64,000 nt of DNA. It comes from Adineta vaga. Its lineage: Eukaryota; Rotifera. The DNA is taken from positions 9,548,001 to 9,612,000 of the forward strand of contig CP075496.1 of assembly GCA_021613535.1 (NCBI GenBank), read 5' to 3'. Of this stretch, positions 9,400 through 20,400 are shown piece after piece. The number at the start of each line of letters is the position of its first letter. Position 1 is the stretch's first letter. The position numbers and the translations under genes are program-made. Below the pieces are notes generated by a model. That model saw only the letters and a list, made by a program, of their open reading frames with translations, did not search any database and was not told where the DNA came from.

Positions 9400-10999
9400 T
9401 CAATGTTTATTAATCGCATTCTGCTTAATCTTTTTCATTAATTCTTGAGAATTATTTGTAATAAACAACCGTTGTTTCCAATCATGAATTCCCATTGATG
9501 GTGCTTGATTTTGTAGATGTGTTTGTAAACCAGACATATCTTGAGTAAATACACTAATAGAAATATGATGAAGATGATGATTATTTAAAAATTTTAATAA
9601 ATTTAATGGATTTCTATTCTCATCTTTATAATAACCTCGACAGATAATTTGAAATGTTGGTTTAATTTTGTTCATATGTGTTAAAAGATGATGTTCTGCG
9701 TTTGACATCGTTTGACAATAATCAAATTTCAATTGTCTATCATCTAATTGTTGTTCGATTTGTATTTGATCATGACTTCTCTTATCAATCCAAAGAACAA
9801 ATGATTTCGTATTTTCAATCTTTGATAAAAAATTTATTTGTCCATTTTTCAAAATTGAATTAAAATAATTGAATGTATCGTTAAATTTCCAAAAGAATTT
9901 ATATCCAATATCAGAATTTTTATATTCAGTTGGAATAAAAAATTTCTTATCATTATCAATATTCCAATTGTATGGATTTGGAATATTTATATCGTCTTGC
10001 GTCTGTCGATTATTTTCAACAATTTTTATAGCATGTAAATCTTGACAATGTACTGAATTACACATATAACCATATGGAATATAACAATAACCTTTGTCAC
10101 CCTGCAAAAAAAGATATTCTCAGATTGATTTATCTTCGAAAAACTATCACTTACCCAATTTTCACCCCAAGAATTTCTGACGATGAAACATTGAGAAGCA
10201 TCACTATATCCGACAGCTAACATTGCATGCCAGCCATGAGTAGCAGCCTGTGGTTCATACGAAGGTTGCGGCATGGGCACACGTCCACCATTAGATCCAG
10301 CAGTTGCAAATGAATTAAATGTTTGAATACCAAATGCAAACGGAAATCCTTCAGCTAAACAAGCTTTCATTTCATTTAAATCGGATTCAACATTCATTGC
10401 TTGACATATGCGATAATTTCTAGCTTCAGCATAACAATGAGCTGGTGGTTGATGATTAACATATGCAGGATTATAAGGATACGATTGTTCTTTACAACAA
10501 CCAAATTCAGTCAATGCTGCAATTGCACTTCGAATTGCAGTACCTCCATCGACTATTAAATTGGATACTTGGACGTCTTTTGTACGACTAACATAATAAA
10601 TAAATAGACGACTTATATCTATATGTTTTTTCGTATTTTTCATAATTAAGAATTCGTATGCACCTGAAATAAATGTATAAATATCTATTAATAATTAAAA
10701 CAATAGAAAAGATTTTTACCAGCAAGTGCATTTCCAACACTGAAATACAAAGAAAAGAAAACAAAGTTAAAGTAGATCGGAAACGAAAATAAAAATACAA
10801 ACCATGAATTAAGTTGACCTTGAGATTCTACTGGTGTCATAAGTTGTCTTAAATCAACTGATGGTGGTAAATTTTTATTAGAAAGTATTCGTGAAGCACC
10901 AAACTTTGGAAGATCTGATGGTTGACCACTGACAATACAACCGCCAATACGATAACGAGATCCTGTTTTTGGATCAACTAGATATTGTTCTTCAGCCAT
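9400..10999 (-). CDS. Papain-family (C1) cysteine protease with an extra C-terminal domain
   Basis: Four exons on the minus strand: ATG 10997-10999 to 10803; a short exon ending just before about 10720; about 10156 to 10667; 9400 to about 10104. Intron 1 (donor at 10802) splits the catalytic Cys codon TG|T, giving 'QLNSC-VGNALAG'. The catalytic His is in 'THGWHAML' and the Asn in 'VRNSWGENW', so the triad is complete. The N-terminal 35-40 residues are short for a cathepsin propeptide and there is no signal peptide, suggesting a cytosolic enzyme of the type common in bacteria and bdelloids. After the protease, about 130 residues ('FVLWIDKRS', 'IICRGYY', 'ISISVFTQDMSG') resemble a receiver-like alpha/beta domain. 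It ends 'KKIKQNAINKH'. Substrate unknown. Confidence 0.75.
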
Positions 11000-11296
11000 T
11001 AGTATAGATTTCGTTTTGTATAACAATTTAACTAGTTCTATTGCAGCAATCACTTCTGTTTATATCATTCCCGATAGGTACCTCGTATAAATACTTTGTC
11101 ATGAGTCATGCAAATAGTAATGGTAAAAATATTGAAGGATAAAATGAGGACAGAGAAGGCGTATTCGAATGACATCCTGAACATAGAGAACGAAAAAAAA
11201 TGACGCGTAGTGTAACGTCCTTGGAACAACGTAGCACATCATCATGTTTTCATAATAACAAAACTTAACATCATTTGATTATGAGTCAAGTATTTA
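11000..11296. other. Spacer, promoter region of the protease gene
   Basis: Nearly 300 bp between two minus-strand genes. No recognisable coding sequence or repeat. Confidence 0.4.
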
Positions 11297-12304
11297 TTAA
11301 TTAATTAACACAATAGCATTAACAACATGTTCGTTTTCCCGGTTTGATGAACGTTCTTTTCCAATAAATTTATAGAACATTCGTTTCAATTCAGTACGAA
11401 AAGCTTTGGATACGATTATGAAGATAAAGAATGCCGTTAAGCAAAATGTATGATGAAGAAAAGAAAGAATATTATGCGAAAAAGTATGTATGGCCTGTTC
11501 TAATCGTGTTCGTACATAAGATTTTGTTAATGTATCGTATGTATAAAATACTGTTACAGGTGTTTCAAAGATAAGAAAAATGATATCTTGAACAAATAAA
11601 CAACGAAGTAATTGAAAATCTTTTTTCTTCATAGATCGTATTTGATTTCTTCTATCCGATGGTACTGCTCGAATATGACGAACATTTTTAAATGCAAATA
11701 TACATAAAATAATCATCAGAATATCGAAAACAATATTTAATATGCTTGTGGAATAAGAAACAAAAATCATATATAATTTTGAAGAATCAAAATAACAGAC
11801 AAAATGGGATGGAGTGAATTCGTAAATATTTACTTTACTTAATAAATGAATGTAGAATATCATCCAAAAGAGTGTACTAATACTGATTGAAAAATAGGCT
11901 AAACGTTTTGAACTGTATAAACGTGTATCAATATTTTGAGATGAAATTAAAAGTCGATCCAATGATGCAAGAATAAGAATTGTTGGTGAAAGTGTAGCAA
12001 ATAGAAATGACATGTAAAAGTATCCTTTACATAAAATAATATTGAAATTTTGTAGATTTAATTTATAACCAATATTTAAAATAAGTCCAAGTGTTGCAGA
12101 ATTAAGTAAGACTGTATTGTATAGAAGAAAGATTTTAAAATAAAATACACATACATTTTTTCTCCATGATTTTTGAGAAAAAACTAATACACTTAAGAGA
12201 TTGCCGAGATTAGAAATGATATAGAGTACAGGAAGTACATATTCGAATAGATAAGTAGTAGTTAAATTGATGATATTGATATAATAGTTGTCAAATGAAT
12301 TCAT
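11297..12304 (-). CDS. 7TM receptor, rhodopsin-like (array family)
   Basis: 335 codons, intronless, ATG 12302-12304. Seven hydrophobic segments. 'ISNLGNLLSVLVFSQKSW' in TM1/ICL1, TM3 Cys in 'LCKGYFY', 'SLDRLLISSQ' then 'NIDTRLYSSKRLAYF', an ECL2 Cys in 'FVCYFD' (predicted disulfide to TM3), and 'KKDFQLLRCLFVQDI' into TM6. Intact, with no stop or frameshift. The C-tail is basic ('RTELKRMFYKF'), as in the paralogues. Ligand unknown; the high copy number with nearby dead copies suggests a lineage-specific chemosensory-type expansion, which is inference. Confidence 0.85.
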   Translation of the reverse strand: MNSFDNYYINIINLTTTYLFEYVLPVLYIISNLGNLLSVLVFSQKSWRKNVCVFYFKIFLLYNTVLLNSATLGLILNIGYKLNLQNFNIILCKGYFYMSFLFATLSPTILILASLDRLLISSQNIDTRLYSSKRLAYFSISISTLFWMIFYIHLLSKVNIYEFTPSHFVCYFDSSKLYMIFVSYSTSILNIVFDILMIILCIFAFKNVRHIRAVPSDRRNQIRSMKKKDFQLLRCLFVQDIIFLIFETPVTVFYTYDTLTKSYVRTRLEQAIHTFSHNILSFLHHTFCLTAFFIFIIVSKAFRTELKRMFYKFIGKERSSNRENEHVVNAIVLIN

Positions 12305-12812
12305 TCTTTTAGAATGATTTTGATAGAATAAACAGAATATGATGAGAAAGGAAAAGTGTTTTTATTAAATATTAGCCTAATGGCAGTCGACGAAATGTGG
12401 AATTTCTAATAAAACTAGATTTATAAAATTGAGACATGAGTATGAAATGATATGTTGAATTATCATGAATAAGATGAAAAGTTTCGATAACTATAGTGTC
12501 TATAATTAAAAAGAATAGTTAGATTAGTCATCTACAACTAAAACTTAGTTCATATATTCTATTTGATCGTCTAATAAAGAACAAAATTATATCGTCATTT
12601 TTATCTGAAAATATAAAGATACTTGAATATCATTAGTTCTCATTGTGTTGATTCATTCGCGCAATAAATACCTTCAATATAAAATAAAGAAAAATAAAAC
12701 TTTTCTTTTGTTTCTATTCATGCATGAATAATATTATAATAACTGGGCGTTTTTTTTTGAATATAATATAAAGGGCGTAATTGAATATACTTTTTTCATC
12801 AATCTCTTCATC
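12305..12812. other. Divergent promoter region
   Basis: Separates the minus-strand 7TM gene from the plus-strand CipC-like gene. AT-rich; 'ATATAAAGGG' near 12767 could serve as a TATA element about 45 bp before the CipC-like ATG. Nothing else recognised. Confidence 0.35.
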
Positions 12813-13232
12813 ATGAATGAAAGTATTCAAGCTTATGAAAATATTTACGGAGAAAAACCTCAACACCATTCATCATGGACACATGAATTGCTATCTGGTG
12901 CAGCAGGTTTTCAAGGCAAGTTAGATAAACTCTTATTCATATCTTCAGTCGACCTTTTGTTTTTAGCCATGAGAGCATATGAAAATCATGTACGTAATAG
13001 TGGTGAACAAGTATCACATCCGTTGATGAAAGAAATGCTTGCAAGTTTTGCTGCAGCTGAAGTTGATAAACTTTTTGAAACTAAAGGACTCGATTTTTTT
13101 GATCGAGAAAAAGCAAAATTTCAAGCTATTGAACAAGCACATCGACTTGCTGACGAGAAATATGGAGTAGGTGGAACATTTATTAGTGAAGAGCATCAAC
13201 ACCATCATCATCACCAGCACCATGAAGAATAA
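12813..13232 (+). CDS. CipC-like protein (DUF3759), with one GC-AG intron
   Basis: ATG 12813. The frame is open end to end (139 codons), but residues 35-51 are a hydrophobic stretch absent from the family. Removing a 51-nt intron at 12916-12966 (donor GCAAGT, acceptor TTTTTAG) gives 'GAAGFQ-AMRAYE', which fits the CipC pattern exactly and leaves 122 residues. Family marks: 'WTHELLSGAA', 'AMRAYENH', 'HPLMKEMLASFAAAEVDKL', 'ETKGLDFFDREKAK'. The family is best known from fungi (a concanamycin-induced protein of Aspergillus) and occurs in bacteria; its biochemical role is unknown, but it is often induced by stress. The tail is His-rich ('HQHHHHHQHHEE'), perhaps metal-binding. A horizontal origin followed by intron gain is plausible but needs a phylogeny. 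Confidence 0.85.
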   Translation: MNESIQAYENIYGEKPQHHSSWTHELLSGAAGFQGKLDKLLFISSVDLLFLAMRAYENHVRNSGEQVSHPLMKEMLASFAAAEVDKLFETKGLDFFDREKAKFQAIEQAHRLADEKYGVGGTFISEEHQHHHHHQHHEE

Positions 13233-13888
13233 TCTCTAATATAAATTTCATTAAAATGCATATGTCAATTAGATCTCTACATATTTAAAAAGAACTTTAA
13301 TATAACCTTCATGTATCGTTACCGGCAATTGTGACTATGACATTTTTTATTTCAATTCTTCTAATTTAGTTTTTTATCTGTTGAATAGAATGGGATCCCA
13401 AAATATCTCATTAATTATTAGCAAAATTAAGAGATGGTTTTGAATAGAATTCCTCTGGGAATATATAAAAGAATTTATAACAAAATGACGTAGCAGATTA
13501 CTCTATTAAGACTATCTGTAAAAGCACGATATTACATGAAAATTCTTCTATTTTTTATAAAAAAAACAATAACAATCGTGGGATTCAAATTATCCCAAAG
13601 CAAAATCTAGAGATCTATCGAGTCCAATTCGAACAATTTTGTTTTAGTCTCGATTTTTTTCTACCAGTCGTGCATTACCTTTGAAACATAATTTTATAGA
13701 TATATCTCTCATGTCTGACAGTGTATGTGTTACTATTTGTCGTTTAATATTGTCTCTACTGATACCACAGTTAATAGTATCTACTACGGTAACAAATATA
13801 TATATTGAAAGAAACAGATAAATCGCTCTAGTCGGGTTCGCGTAAAGATCTAAAATGGTCTTCCGTTCTATCACTATCTATTTTTTAG
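13233..13888. other. Spacer upstream of the polycystin-like gene
   Basis: About 650 bp. The first recognisable polycystin exon begins after an acceptor at 13887-13888, so an N-terminal exon may lie here, but I cannot identify one. A 76-codon minus-strand frame at 13644-13874 has no support. Confidence 0.4.
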
Positions 13889-15898
13889 GAGAACTCAATC
13901 TTTCTTAGTCGTCCACGTACTGGTATCAATCGTCTGAACAAATATGAATTAGAAGAAGCGCGTACTCACCGTTTAAAACACCTACGAATGTGGATAGTCA
14001 CTCGAGAAATTCTTTCCTACCTTTATTTTCTTTGGACTATCTATACACTAACATACTCAAATCGAAATAGTAATGCTTTTGTACAAGTAAATCATTTACG
14101 TCGCTTTTTTTTTAAACATTGGCCATGCTCAGCATGATTATACCAAAGTAACAGCTCTTTATTTTTTATTCGTACCCTCTCAAAGATAATTTTCATTTGT
14201 AAAAGATTACAACAATCAATGAATATTGGTCATGGTTAGAGAACAGTTTTGTTGAAAATATTCGAGCACAAAAATGGTATAACAATAAATTATCTACCGA
14301 CCTAAGAGGTTTCACTAACGATAAATTCAATCGATTAATTGGGTGGACAACAGTAAGACAAGTTCGTGTCAAATCAGGTGAGTTGTCTTTTTGCTTTAGT
14401 TATTATCTTACTATGTTTTAATGAACTTCTAGAAACTTGCAAAGCACAATCAACAACACAACTATTAAATATAACATGTGAGAGTGATTATGATTTATTC
14501 AATGAAGATCAAAGAACATTTCAACCTGGATGGATCAATGAAAATCATACAACAATTAATTATAGTTCATCCATTCGTAATGCATATCTTTATCGAACAT
14601 CGAAACAGTTGAATACTTATATTTACATAAGTGATCATAAGACATATGGAAGTGGTGAATATGTTAATGAAATTCGAGGTCTTCTCACTGATATTCAAAA
14701 GAATCTTTCTACGCTGCAAAAATTAGGATGGATCGATGAGAAAACACGAGCAGTTATCATCCAGTGTACTCTCTACAATCCAAATGCACAACTTTTTACA
14801 TCAGTTACATTTCTTGCTGAATTCTTACCTATCGGTGGAATGCTTCCAACTGCTCGTTTTGAACCCATTCATCTTCAAGGATATTTTATCATTCTCTCGC
14901 TCTAATCTAATTCCATATAAACGATTCATTCTTTTGTTTTGTAGATTTCACATCATTATTTGATATCATTTTTGGTATCATATATATAATATTCATCATC
15001 TATTTTATGATTATTGAAATTGAATTATTATGTCAAATGGAAAGGAAATATTTTCGACAATTTTGGTGTTATGTTGAATGGGGAATGATTTGTTGTTCAT
15101 GGTCAAGTATTGGAATCTATATATGGCGTTATTATGAAATGAAACGAATCGGTGAAGTATTTCGTAGAAGTAAAGGTTATGACTATGTTAATCTACAATT
15201 AGCAACATATATGAATGATACGCTAACATCTTTGCTTGGTTTTTGTTGCTTTTTTGGCACGGTAAAGTTGCTTCGTTTTTGTCAATATCATCGTCGTCTT
15301 TCACTTCTTGCCGATACACTTCGATATGTTGAAAAAGATCTTTTCTTTTTTACCACATCATTTGGAATCATGATTATGGCTTTTATTGTTCTATTCTATC
15401 TTCTCTTTGTATCAAAAATTTGGGCTTGTTCAACTCTTTTACATACAGTTCAGATGGTGTTTGAAACGATCTTAATGAAATTCAATGCAAGTGAAATTCG
15501 CGCTGCAGATTATGTTCTTGGTCCGATATGTTTTGTATTATTTATTATTTTCGTGGTATTTATCGGAAAGACAATGTTCGTTTCAATTATTAGTGATGAA
15601 TTTCGTTCGGTCCAAGAAAAATATCAACTGAATTCAAATGAAGATTTCGAAGTATTTGGATACATGTGGGACAAATTTCTTCAACAAATAGGTAATTTTG
15701 AAATGAATTACTTTATATTGGAAAAGTTGAACAGAGTTAACAAATCGTTTTATTTATGTACATGATGAATTATTTTTTTGTTTAGGATTGAGAAAACAAG
15801 CCGGATGGAAACTACAAGAAGAGAGAGATAAAAAAATGCGATCCGAATATTATGATCCGATTGAACGTTTTCCGGATAAAGTAAATCAATTGTTATAA
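13889..15898 (+). pseudogene. Polycystin (PKD2)-type cation channel, damaged and possibly 5'-truncated
   Basis: Five exons: 13889-14147, 14206-14377, 14433-14879, 14945-15691 and 15786-15898 (stop TAA 15896-15898). In order: cytoplasmic 'RTHRLKHLRMW' and TM S1, the polycystin extracellular domain ('EYWSWLENSFV', 'GWTTVRQVRV', 'TARFEPIHL'), then S2-S6 including 'LLRFCQYHRRLSLLADTLR' (S4-S5 area) and 'KTMFVSIISDEF' (end of S6). By family this is a non-selective, Ca-permeable membrane channel. Two defects: a run of nine T at 14105-14113 puts the downstream part of the exon out of frame (eight T would keep it), and the third intron (14880-14944) begins GA instead of GT. No N-terminal exon with an ATG was found. 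It may be a young pseudogene, or an intact gene with a homopolymer error and a rare intron. Confidence 0.7.
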
Positions 15899-16308
15899 AT
15901 GCTTGATAAAGTCAGTAGAATGCATTTTGTTTTGTTCATAAGTAAAGAAAACGAATATTATTTTTTTAGATCAATATAGTTAAACAGTTTGACTCACCAA
16001 AGCAAGAGATTAACACATGCACAAAAAGCGTTCGTTACCATCGAAATCCAAAGACATAACTTGTAGAGACAAATAAAACTTGCTGACATTGCCAAAACTT
16101 CTCTATTCCTAAATTGCTTCTTGTGTATGTTCTGCAAATATGTTAGAAATCCGTGTCTTATCATATTTGATTGGACTTGAATAAAATTGTTCAGTTCATA
16201 TGGAGAATGACAAAAGCTCATTGGTATGGATGCTTATTTATGTTATGAAACATAGAAAAATACAATATTGAAAATAGTTAGGTAGTGACGTAGTCTATAG
16301 CAATTGTT
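15899..16308. other. Convergent intergenic spacer
   Basis: Lies between the 3' ends of the polycystin-like and MFS genes. A 75-codon minus-strand frame at 15994-16221 has no family resemblance and is not called. Confidence 0.4.
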
Positions 16309-17613
16309 TTAAACAATACTGGACGAAAGTAATGTTTCAGGCATAGCAAAACGTAATAAAATAAAACTAGCTGAACCAAAAATCGATAGAACCATAAATC
16401 CATAGTTGAACCCGTAAGATTCAATTATCGTTCCAGTTATAGAATTACTTAGTGTATATCCAATTCCGGATGATACACTTAGTGCACCAAGTAAGAGATT
16501 GAATCGACCTGTACCATGTGCCAAATCAGCAGCTACAAGCACAATAACGACGGCATATAGAACTGCTGCAATACCATCGAAAATTTCCGCAACAACTAAA
16601 AGTATGGGATTTCTAGTTAATACACATACAAAACTGCGTAATGGTACTGCGGCCCAACCGATCAATAATAATGGTTTACGACCCCAAATGTCTGCGCGAC
16701 GACCAACCCATGCAGCTAGAGACGCACTAATGAATTGAGTGACAATAATGCATGCAGACATAAATAATGATGATGCTCCAGGTGAATGATCACGAGCAAT
16801 CACTTGAGCCATTGTTGGAAGCATAGATGCATTACCAAAATGAAACAATATGACACAACTGACAAATATTAAAAGACGTCGATCATAAAGAATATGTGAT
16901 AGGAGTTGTCGAAAACTAACTACAGTCACATCTTTATTTGATTGGTTAGCAGCACGACTACGTTCATAATTGATTTCATGTCGACGAATACATGATAGGC
17001 CTATTAAGGTTGGAATGGAAATACTGATAACAAAGTAAAAAATCGATTCTGTAGATACATAATATCCTAGTAGGCCCATGGCTACAGCTGATACGACATT
17101 TCCAGCTGCTCCATATGCTTGATTACGGCCAATGCGTGTACCCAAATGAGTTTGTCCTACTAGACCAAGAGAAATAGCTGAAATTGCAGGACAAAACATT
17201 GGTTCCACAATGCCTAACATAATTTGACCTAAAATAACGAGCCAAAACAAAGGCCATAACGCAAAGATAAGTGCAGTTATTGGAATAATAAGAACGCCTA
17301 TAGCAATTAGAATTTGTTTATTACGTATATTATCAACTAAAGCACCCATTGGTATTTGAGATATCATAGTAGTAAAACTTGAAGCACTGAGAGCAATGCC
17401 AATACGTTGTGGTCCCCAATTTTTGCCTGCAAGGTAAGCACTTAAAAATGAATCAACACCATTGAGAACATCAGACAGAAAAAAACAGAACCAATCAAGG
17501 CCACGTCGACTCTGAATCGAAGGTTGAATGTAAAGATCTTCCTCATTCTTTTGATTTTCTCGATGTATACTATTTTCTTCGTCAGATATTTCTAAACTAT
17601 CCGTAGTTGACAT
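16309..17613 (-). CDS. Major facilitator superfamily transporter
   Basis: 434 codons, intronless, ATG 17611-17613. An acidic cytoplasmic N-tail of about 35 residues precedes 12 predicted TM helices. The MFS loop 2-3 signature is present as 'GALVDNIRNKQILIAIG', and the repeat-equivalent loop 8-9 as 'GRRADIWGRKPLLLIGW'. The length and absence of introns are more like bacterial and fungal MFS drug/sugar exporters than animal SLC genes, so horizontal acquisition is a reasonable hypothesis. The substrate cannot be assigned. It is convergent with the polycystin-like gene. No lesion seen. Confidence 0.85.
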   Translation of the reverse strand: MSTTDSLEISDEENSIHRENQKNEEDLYIQPSIQSRRGLDWFCFFLSDVLNGVDSFLSAYLAGKNWGPQRIGIALSASSFTTMISQIPMGALVDNIRNKQILIAIGVLIIPITALIFALWPLFWLVILGQIMLGIVEPMFCPAISAISLGLVGQTHLGTRIGRNQAYGAAGNVVSAVAMGLLGYYVSTESIFYFVISISIPTLIGLSCIRRHEINYERSRAANQSNKDVTVVSFRQLLSHILYDRRLLIFVSCVILFHFGNASMLPTMAQVIARDHSPGASSLFMSACIIVTQFISASLAAWVGRRADIWGRKPLLLIGWAAVPLRSFVCVLTRNPILLVVAEIFDGIAAVLYAVVIVLVAADLAHGTGRFNLLLGALSVSSGIGYTLSNSITGTIIESYGFNYGFMVLSIFGSASFILLRFAMPETLLSSSIV

Positions 17614-18374
17614 TGATCTACAGGAAAACTAGGTACGAACTTAACTTCTACTAAATTTAATATGTGCTCTTGAAAAATCTGATTGATAATAACAGTAAAG
17701 ATTTGATATTGTCGTGACAATCTTATCATAGCATGATTCATTTCTACATTGGCTATACAATGCGCAGAATATGAGTGAAAGAGTAGAAGGATACAGGTGT
17801 TTCTTACATAATCAAATTTTTACATATAACTGAGTCTATCTTTTTTTCACTCATATTATACACGATAAATCACTAACTGAATAATGTAGCATATTTGTTA
17901 TTTTGCATTCATCTTTTTACTGTTTTCTCCTTGTGGTATATGCGAAGCTTCGACATAATTTTTTAAGGTAATGAAAGGGTAAAATGATATACTCGTCGTC
18001 TTTTACTCAATGCTTCACCCGGTATAACACTATATCCAATACTTGCAATTACAATTATGAAAGTATTTGCTTCGCTGGGCATTTTCCTGAAATGTATATG
18101 TGTCATCGATTTTCATTATCCAACAATTAAAAAATGACCTAACAATTTTTAAAATAGATTTACTATAATTGAGAAATCTCATAAAATCATTCGTAATAAA
18201 CAAAAACTAAAAAGCTTGACAGATGTGAAAGAATTGTGTCCGTTTCGTTTCATATTCACGATGAAGTCGATTATTCTTGTAAGGATTCTGATTTTAGTCA
18301 TTGTTCATAACATCATTATTATATTTGATCAATCAGTAATATAACGAAAGATTATATAGTTCAATAAGATTTAT
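17614..18374. other. Intergenic, no gene seen
   Basis: 760 bp AT-rich, containing the MFS promoter side. No open frame of note, repeat or RNA gene recognised. Confidence 0.45.
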
Positions 18375-19427
18375 TTATTGATTTCGTATGTCAATAGTAC
18401 TGATAACATTCTGTAGTTCAATTTTGTCTCTGACCAATTCATGTTGATTGTTTTCTTCGTCTTGCACAGTTACTGTTAAATCTCTATGACAAATATTCAA
18501 AACACATCGTTTCAATTCCAATCGAAATGTTTTTGAAACGCAGCTGAAAATAAAAAAACTTATACAATAAGGAATATAATGAAGAAAACTGCCAAAATTA
18601 TTGAGAAAAGTATTCACAGCTATTTCCATTGCTGTTGATGTTTCATAATTCAACGTTATACTTTGACCTATTCCAATTATAATTACAATACTGCAAATAA
18701 TATAAATAATATTATGAACATATAAACAACGAAGTAATTGAAAATCTTTTTTAGTCATCGATCGAATAACACGACGTTGTTGACGAGGAATTGCCCGAAT
18801 ACGTCGAACATTCTTAAAAGCAAAAATTGATAAAGTAATCATTGTCAATGAAATAAAAACAGTGATGAATAGTGCTGAATACACAAAAAAATTTAAATAT
18901 GACGACAGTTCATAATAACAGACAAATACTGTTGGATATATCTCTTGAATATATACTTTGATGAATATATGTATATAGAATAAAGTACAAATAATTGTAC
19001 TGATACTAATCAAAAAATAAGCCAAACGTTTTGAACTATACAAACGAGTGTGAACATTTTGTGATGAGATTAAAAGACGATCGATTGATGCAAGAATAAG
19101 AATGATTGGAAAGTATATTGAGGTAACACAAGCTGTGTAATAAAATAATTTGCATAAGAAAGTATTGGAATTATGAAGATTGATTTGAAATCCAATATTA
19201 AATACAGCTCCTAATAAAGTCGAATTTATAAAGATTGTATTTGAAATAAGACAAATAATGAAATATAGAACAGAAACATTTTTTCTCCAAGATTTTTTTA
19301 GAAATATATAAAGAGTCAAGATATTACCCAAATTACCAATGAAATATAATATAGGAACAACATATTGATGAAGATAAATTGGTATCTTAATAAGAAGTTC
19401 AATAGTATAACTGTTAGATGAAGACAT
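18375..19427 (-). CDS. 7TM receptor, rhodopsin-like (array family)
   Basis: 350 codons, intronless. I start at ATG 19425-19427 ('MSSSNSYT'), which matches the 'MSSS' start of two paralogues; the longer frame to 19499 adds 24 unrelated residues. Marks: 'IGNLGNILTLYIFLKKSW', 'LCKLFYY', 'SIDRLLISSQ' and 'NVHTRLYSSKRLAYF', 'FVCYYE', 'KKDFQLLRCLYVHNI'. The tail ends 'VISTIDIRNQ', related to 'VSTIDLQT' in the gene at 24747-25799 and to 'ISTIELNKEF' in the adjacent pseudogene, so these three form a subgroup. Intact. Ligand unknown. Confidence 0.85.
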   Translation of the reverse strand: MSSSNSYTIELLIKIPIYLHQYVVPILYFIGNLGNILTLYIFLKKSWRKNVSVLYFIICLISNTIFINSTLLGAVFNIGFQINLHNSNTFLCKLFYYTACVTSIYFPIILILASIDRLLISSQNVHTRLYSSKRLAYFLISISTIICTLFYIHIFIKVYIQEIYPTVFVCYYELSSYLNFFVYSALFITVFISLTMITLSIFAFKNVRRIRAIPRQQRRVIRSMTKKDFQLLRCLYVHNIIYIICSIVIIIGIGQSITLNYETSTAMEIAVNTFLNNFGSFLHYIPYCISFFIFSCVSKTFRLELKRCVLNICHRDLTVTVQDEENNQHELVRDKIELQNVISTIDIRNQ

Positions 19428-19814
19428 TGTCAAATTTGTATCATATACTTCATAGCACTGTGCTTTTATTTGTCTACTGTAATTTTTCATGTAGATCAAA
19501 TATGTTAATAACAGTGATGGTTTTTTTTATGAGTATATAATCTAATTGTTCGTCGACCATAAAATAATTAAGGATAAAAGAAAGGAAACAAATCAATAAG
19601 AGTATCATTTTCGATTTCAACTTCGTGTTTAATTTTTTAGAAAGAAAATACAAATGATTATTCGAGTGGAAGTAAGATATGTATGTATGTGGTAGATGTA
19701 ACGTCCTATAGTGATTGAAAATTAAGTTTATGTGACAGACAACTCTATTCATCGATCTTATTAATAATTATATTAACTGATAATTTATTTTACAAGAGAA
19801 TATTTATTTATTTC

Positions 19815-20400
19815 TTAAAATTCTTTATTTAACTCAATAGTACTGATAATATCAATTCGATTGACTTGGTTTTGTTGATTATCATTCTCAACCGTAGCAT
19901 AGATAAATGTTTGCATTTGATATCTTACTATAGTCATAAAACCTATACTTACACTCATATTTATACTATATGACAATATAGACAATATTGCGAACATATA
20001 AACAACAAAGTAATTGAAAATCTTCCTTATTCAACGATCGAATAAAAATAATCGTTACGAAAAGTACAGCAGTATTTTGTAATAAAGTAGAAAAAATAAT
20101 ACAGATAAAACCGCTAAGACAAATTGAAAAATAAACCAAACGTTTTGAACTATACAAACTTGGATCAGTATTTTAGAATGAATTTAAAAGACTATCAATT
20201 GATGCAAGTTAGAGTATGATAGGTAAATAAACTGAAGATGTATATGATGTATACTAAAGCATTTTATATAGCAAAAATATCCAAATATTCCATTCTAACA
20301 TTGAAACCAGGAGTAAAGATTGATTCAAATGTAGTAGGAAAATATTAGAATTTGAAAGTATCATGCTTTTTGTTTAATATGAAACTATATTTCATCTGAA
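19815..20400 (-). pseudogene. Degraded 7TM receptor copy
   Basis: Fragments in different frames match the array family. Reading on the minus strand: 'FKRLVY'-type DRLLISS neighbourhood near 20130-20220, 'YSSKRLVYFSICLSG', then 'NKEDFQLLCCLYVRNIVY', and a tail 'ISTIELNKEF'. Stops, frame breaks and loss of most of TM4-TM7 make it non-functional. It is closest to the upstream gene at 18375-19427 by its tail. Confidence 0.75.

Noticed and set aside
13644-13874. 76-codon minus-strand frame before the polycystin-like gene
   Set aside because: No homology; it overlaps the expected upstream region of the plus-strand gene.
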